This document shows positions 61,861-64,000 of a stretch of 64,000 bases of DNA, piece after piece. Positions within the stretch are counted from its first letter, which is position 1; every line of letters starts with the position of its first letter. Under the pieces are notes generated by a model that searched no databases, was not told where the DNA came from, and was given only the letters and a program-made list of their open reading frames with translations. Position numbers and translations under genes: made by a program. Source of the DNA: Stieleria maiorica (lineage in GTDB: Bacteria; Planctomycetota; Planctomycetia; Pirellulales; Pirellulaceae); assembly GCF_008035925.1 (NCBI RefSeq), contig NZ_CP036264.1, positions 4,090,402 through 4,154,401 on the forward strand, written 5' to 3'.

Positions 61861-64000
61861 ATGACATCTCACAATCGCCGCAACTGGGCTCGGGTGACAG
61901 CCCTAATTCTTCTGTTGACCGTGGGGGGCGTTGACGCTCGGGGGCACGAAACCCAGCCCGGGTGGCCGACCAGCAAGCAGTTGGAACAAGTTCAACCACC
62001 CTTGGATCATGCGATTCCAATGGCGCGGCAATTGGTCACCCAATTGCGCCACCGATTTGACGCAACGCAACTCACGCTGCTGGATGAAGTCAATCATCAA
62101 CTGCAGATGATGCAGCGAGTGGACGCGGGACATCTGGGGGCCGATCGCCAACCCACCGCGTTGGCCAAATCTCGCCTGGTCAACTTTTTTCGCTGGAAGG
62201 CGGAGTCAGCGCTGCTGGAGTTGCTTGGCAATTTATCGGGCGACAGCATCGTCGATTTGGATTTTCGATCTGGTGCGCCATCGCACTTGCCGGACACGCC
62301 AATCGCGGTCGGCCCACAAGACAACATGATCCTGCTTCGTGTCCGTGCTCAACCGGCCGACGGACGCAGCCAACCAGTGCAGTTGTCGATGGGGTCCTGG
62401 GATTTAGCCAGCGAGCGGCCGACCGAACACTTTCCGGTCGACATCGCAAGGCACGGAACAACCTACGTCTTGCTTGATTTGAAACGCGTTCCGACGGATC
62501 GCACGACGTCGCACCTGACCCTTCGCGATGTCCAGACGCAGGACGTCCTGTACACCTACGCGCTGACGTTTCAGTCTGCACCGCTAGGGCAACTCGCATT
62601 GGACGTGGTCGACGAAGATGGTAAATCGATTCCGGTGTTGATGAGCATCGCATCGCACGAGACGGGGAATCTAAGAGAACCCGCCGAAGCCGTCGATTTG
62701 CGGTCAGTCCTGAATGAGATCGTCCCCCACCTCAGTCCTTCGGGTCGCGGCTACATGTTCTACTTGCCTGGTCAAAAGCGAGGTCGCTACTGGGTGGTCA
62801 GGCCGCCGTTGGAGATGCCCCTGCCGGCAGGAGACTGGGACATCAAAGTGCTGCGCGGGCTCGAGTTCACTCCGGTGCAGCAAACCGTTTCGGTTCGGGC
62901 AGGGCAATGGACACGTGTCAAATTGCAACCGAAACGATGGACCAACATGCCGTCGCGGGGCTGGTATTCGGGTGATGACCACGTCCATGCTCAATTGCTG
63001 ACGAGTGCCGATGCAAGAAAACTGCTCGATTACACCCGCGCGGTCGACATCAACGTGGCAAATATCTTGGAGATGGGCGACGTGATGCGAACTTATTATC
63101 CGCAACGTGGTTTTGGGGATGCGTTTCGCGTCCAGCACGGTAACCATTGGCTGATCCCCGGCCAAGAAGACCCCAGGTCGGTCTTGGGGCACGCGATCGG
63201 GCTGAATTTAAAATCCAAGGTCCGTGATTTGGATCGATACCTTTCCAACGACTGGATCGCTGCGCAAATTCAGGACCAGGGCGGGCTTTACGGCCACACC
63301 CATGTCGGCCCCAACGCTTGTTTTGTGCATCGGGAAATGGCCCTGTTTACTCCCGACGGAATCGTCGACTTCAACAGCATCATGCAGTCCGAATTGGGAA
63401 CCGAGCTGTATTATGACTTCCTGAATATGGGATTCAAAATGACCGCGTCCGCGGGTGCCGATACGCCTTACGGTGGAACGATCGGCGCGGTCCGCACCTA
63501 TGCATTTACCGGGTCTCCGGAATCTTTCTCGCCCGATCAGTGGTTTGCCGCACTGAAGCGTGGCAGGACGTTTGTCACCAACGGACCGATGATCGAGTTT
63601 CAAGTCGACGATGCCATGCCGGGTGACCAGATTGAAGTCGACGACAACCGATCGCTATCGGTTCGCGTCAAGGCCTGGGGCGACATCGATGCGTCGGCAC
63701 CGAAACAGTTGCGATTGATCAAGCTGGGGCAGGCGGTCGAGGTCGCCCAGTCAGAGGATGAACGGGGCACCGAGCTTGAAATCGCCACAAGCATCGATTC
63801 CGATTGGGGATTCTGGATCGCGGCACACGCCGTCGGCCGCGATGGTTCCCAGGCGCACACCACACCGATCTATGTCACTCGGAAGGGCTTTCGTCATTGG
63901 GATCCCGATTCGGCAAAGGCTTTGATTAACCGCCAACTGGAAGTACTTCGCGAGATTCGGCGAGAGGTCCAGACGGCAGAGCAACGCGTCGCATCCGGCT
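61861..64000 (+). CDS. CehA/McbA-type metallohydrolase, secreted (partial, 3' end outside window)
   Basis: At least 713 residues from ATG at 61861. Residues 9-29 are a signal peptide (WARVTALILLLTVGGVDARG). A beta-rich N-terminal half is followed by GWYSGDDHVHAQLLTSADAR near residue 365 with the DDHVH ligands, then GGLYGHTHVGPNA and MTASAGADTPYGGTIG. The C-terminal part has VKAWGDIDA and FWIAAHAVG strands as in the other two copies. Co-transcribed with the nitrilase upstream. Third paralogue of the family in 20 kb. Confidence 0.83.
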   Translation, partial: MTSHNRRNWARVTALILLLTVGGVDARGHETQPGWPTSKQLEQVQPPLDHAIPMARQLVTQLRHRFDATQLTLLDEVNHQLQMMQRVDAGHLGADRQPTALAKSRLVNFFRWKAESALLELLGNLSGDSIVDLDFRSGAPSHLPDTPIAVGPQDNMILLRVRAQPADGRSQPVQLSMGSWDLASERPTEHFPVDIARHGTTYVLLDLKRVPTDRTTSHLTLRDVQTQDVLYTYALTFQSAPLGQLALDVVDEDGKSIPVLMSIASHETGNLREPAEAVDLRSVLNEIVPHLSPSGRGYMFYLPGQKRGRYWVVRPPLEMPLPAGDWDIKVLRGLEFTPVQQTVSVRAGQWTRVKLQPKRWTNMPSRGWYSGDDHVHAQLLTSADARKLLDYTRAVDINVANILEMGDVMRTYYPQRGFGDAFRVQHGNHWLIPGQEDPRSVLGHAIGLNLKSKVRDLDRYLSNDWIAAQIQDQGGLYGHTHVGPNACFVHREMALFTPDGIVDFNSIMQSELGTELYYDFLNMGFKMTASAGADTPYGGTIGAVRTYAFTGSPESFSPDQWFAALKRGRTFVTNGPMIEFQVDDAMPGDQIEVDDNRSLSVRVKAWGDIDASAPKQLRLIKLGQAVEVAQSEDERGTELEIATSIDSDWGFWIAAHAVGRDGSQAHTTPIYVTRKGFRHWDPDSAKALINRQLEVLREIRREVQTAEQRVASG

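Overview
The window looks like a planctomycete chromosome of the Pirellulales/Rhodopirellula type. The evidence is a DUF1559 protein with a prepilin-type N-terminus, an ECF sigma factor overlapping a FecR-like membrane protein with lectin-like domains, secreted Gfo/Idh/MocA and PQQ-propeller proteins, and large secreted CehA/McbA-type metallohydrolases. All calls come from reading the sequence and supplied translations; no database search was run.

Region 1 (1-4153) is ordinary chromosome: the N-terminal part of an oxidoreductase, a PQQ-propeller protein, a metallophosphoesterase, a small secreted protein and the tmRNA gene ssrA, whose encoded tag reads ADENLALAA.

Region 2 (about 4145-44640) is a 40.5 kb integrated element inserted at the 3' end of ssrA. 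An 11-base repeat (CCGCCTCCATC) bounds it. Each copy is followed by a terminator hairpin with nearly the same stem, and AGTCCGA repeats lie inside both ends. The element begins with a tyrosine-recombinase-like integrase. A minus-strand defence block follows (7380-26872). Its core (HTH protein, N6-adenine methyltransferase, specificity subunit, NERD/kinase/ATPase fusion, 562-residue protein, 1854-residue HerA-like ATPase) matches what I know of the methylation-associated defence system MADS, without the third and fourth genes I expect there. It runs on, with overlapping genes, into a 188-residue protein and a reverse transcriptase, then a GIY-YIG/DUF4357 protein and a PD-(D/E)XK-like protein. 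A plus-strand module (27192-34279) holds DUF1257, DUF2997, a Ycf46-like AAA ATPase, a sliding-clamp-like protein, a RecB/Cas4-like nuclease and several small proteins; several genes have a stem-loop in their leader. Then come two membrane proteins, an ISKra4-like insertion sequence with intact ends and target duplication, a MerR regulator with a partner, and a ParB / degenerate helicase / second reverse transcriptase operon followed by a row of hairpins.

Region 3 (44641-64000) returns to chromosome. A six-gene minus-strand operon (55459 down to 44796) encodes exported hydrolases: a nitrilase, a polysaccharide deacetylase, a TIM-barrel-like protein, two CehA/McbA metallohydrolases and an unknown secreted protein. 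Next come a lipoprotein, a DUF1559 protein, the sigma/FecR pair, an internally deleted oxidoreductase, a REP/MITE-like repeat, and on the plus strand a second nitrilase with a third CehA/McbA protein that runs off the window. The repeated pairing of nitrilases with CehA/McbA proteins suggests a shared extracytoplasmic hydrolytic pathway, substrate unknown.

The main candidate for something new is the reverse-transcriptase-containing MADS-like operon, together with the second, unusual reverse transcriptase in the same element.
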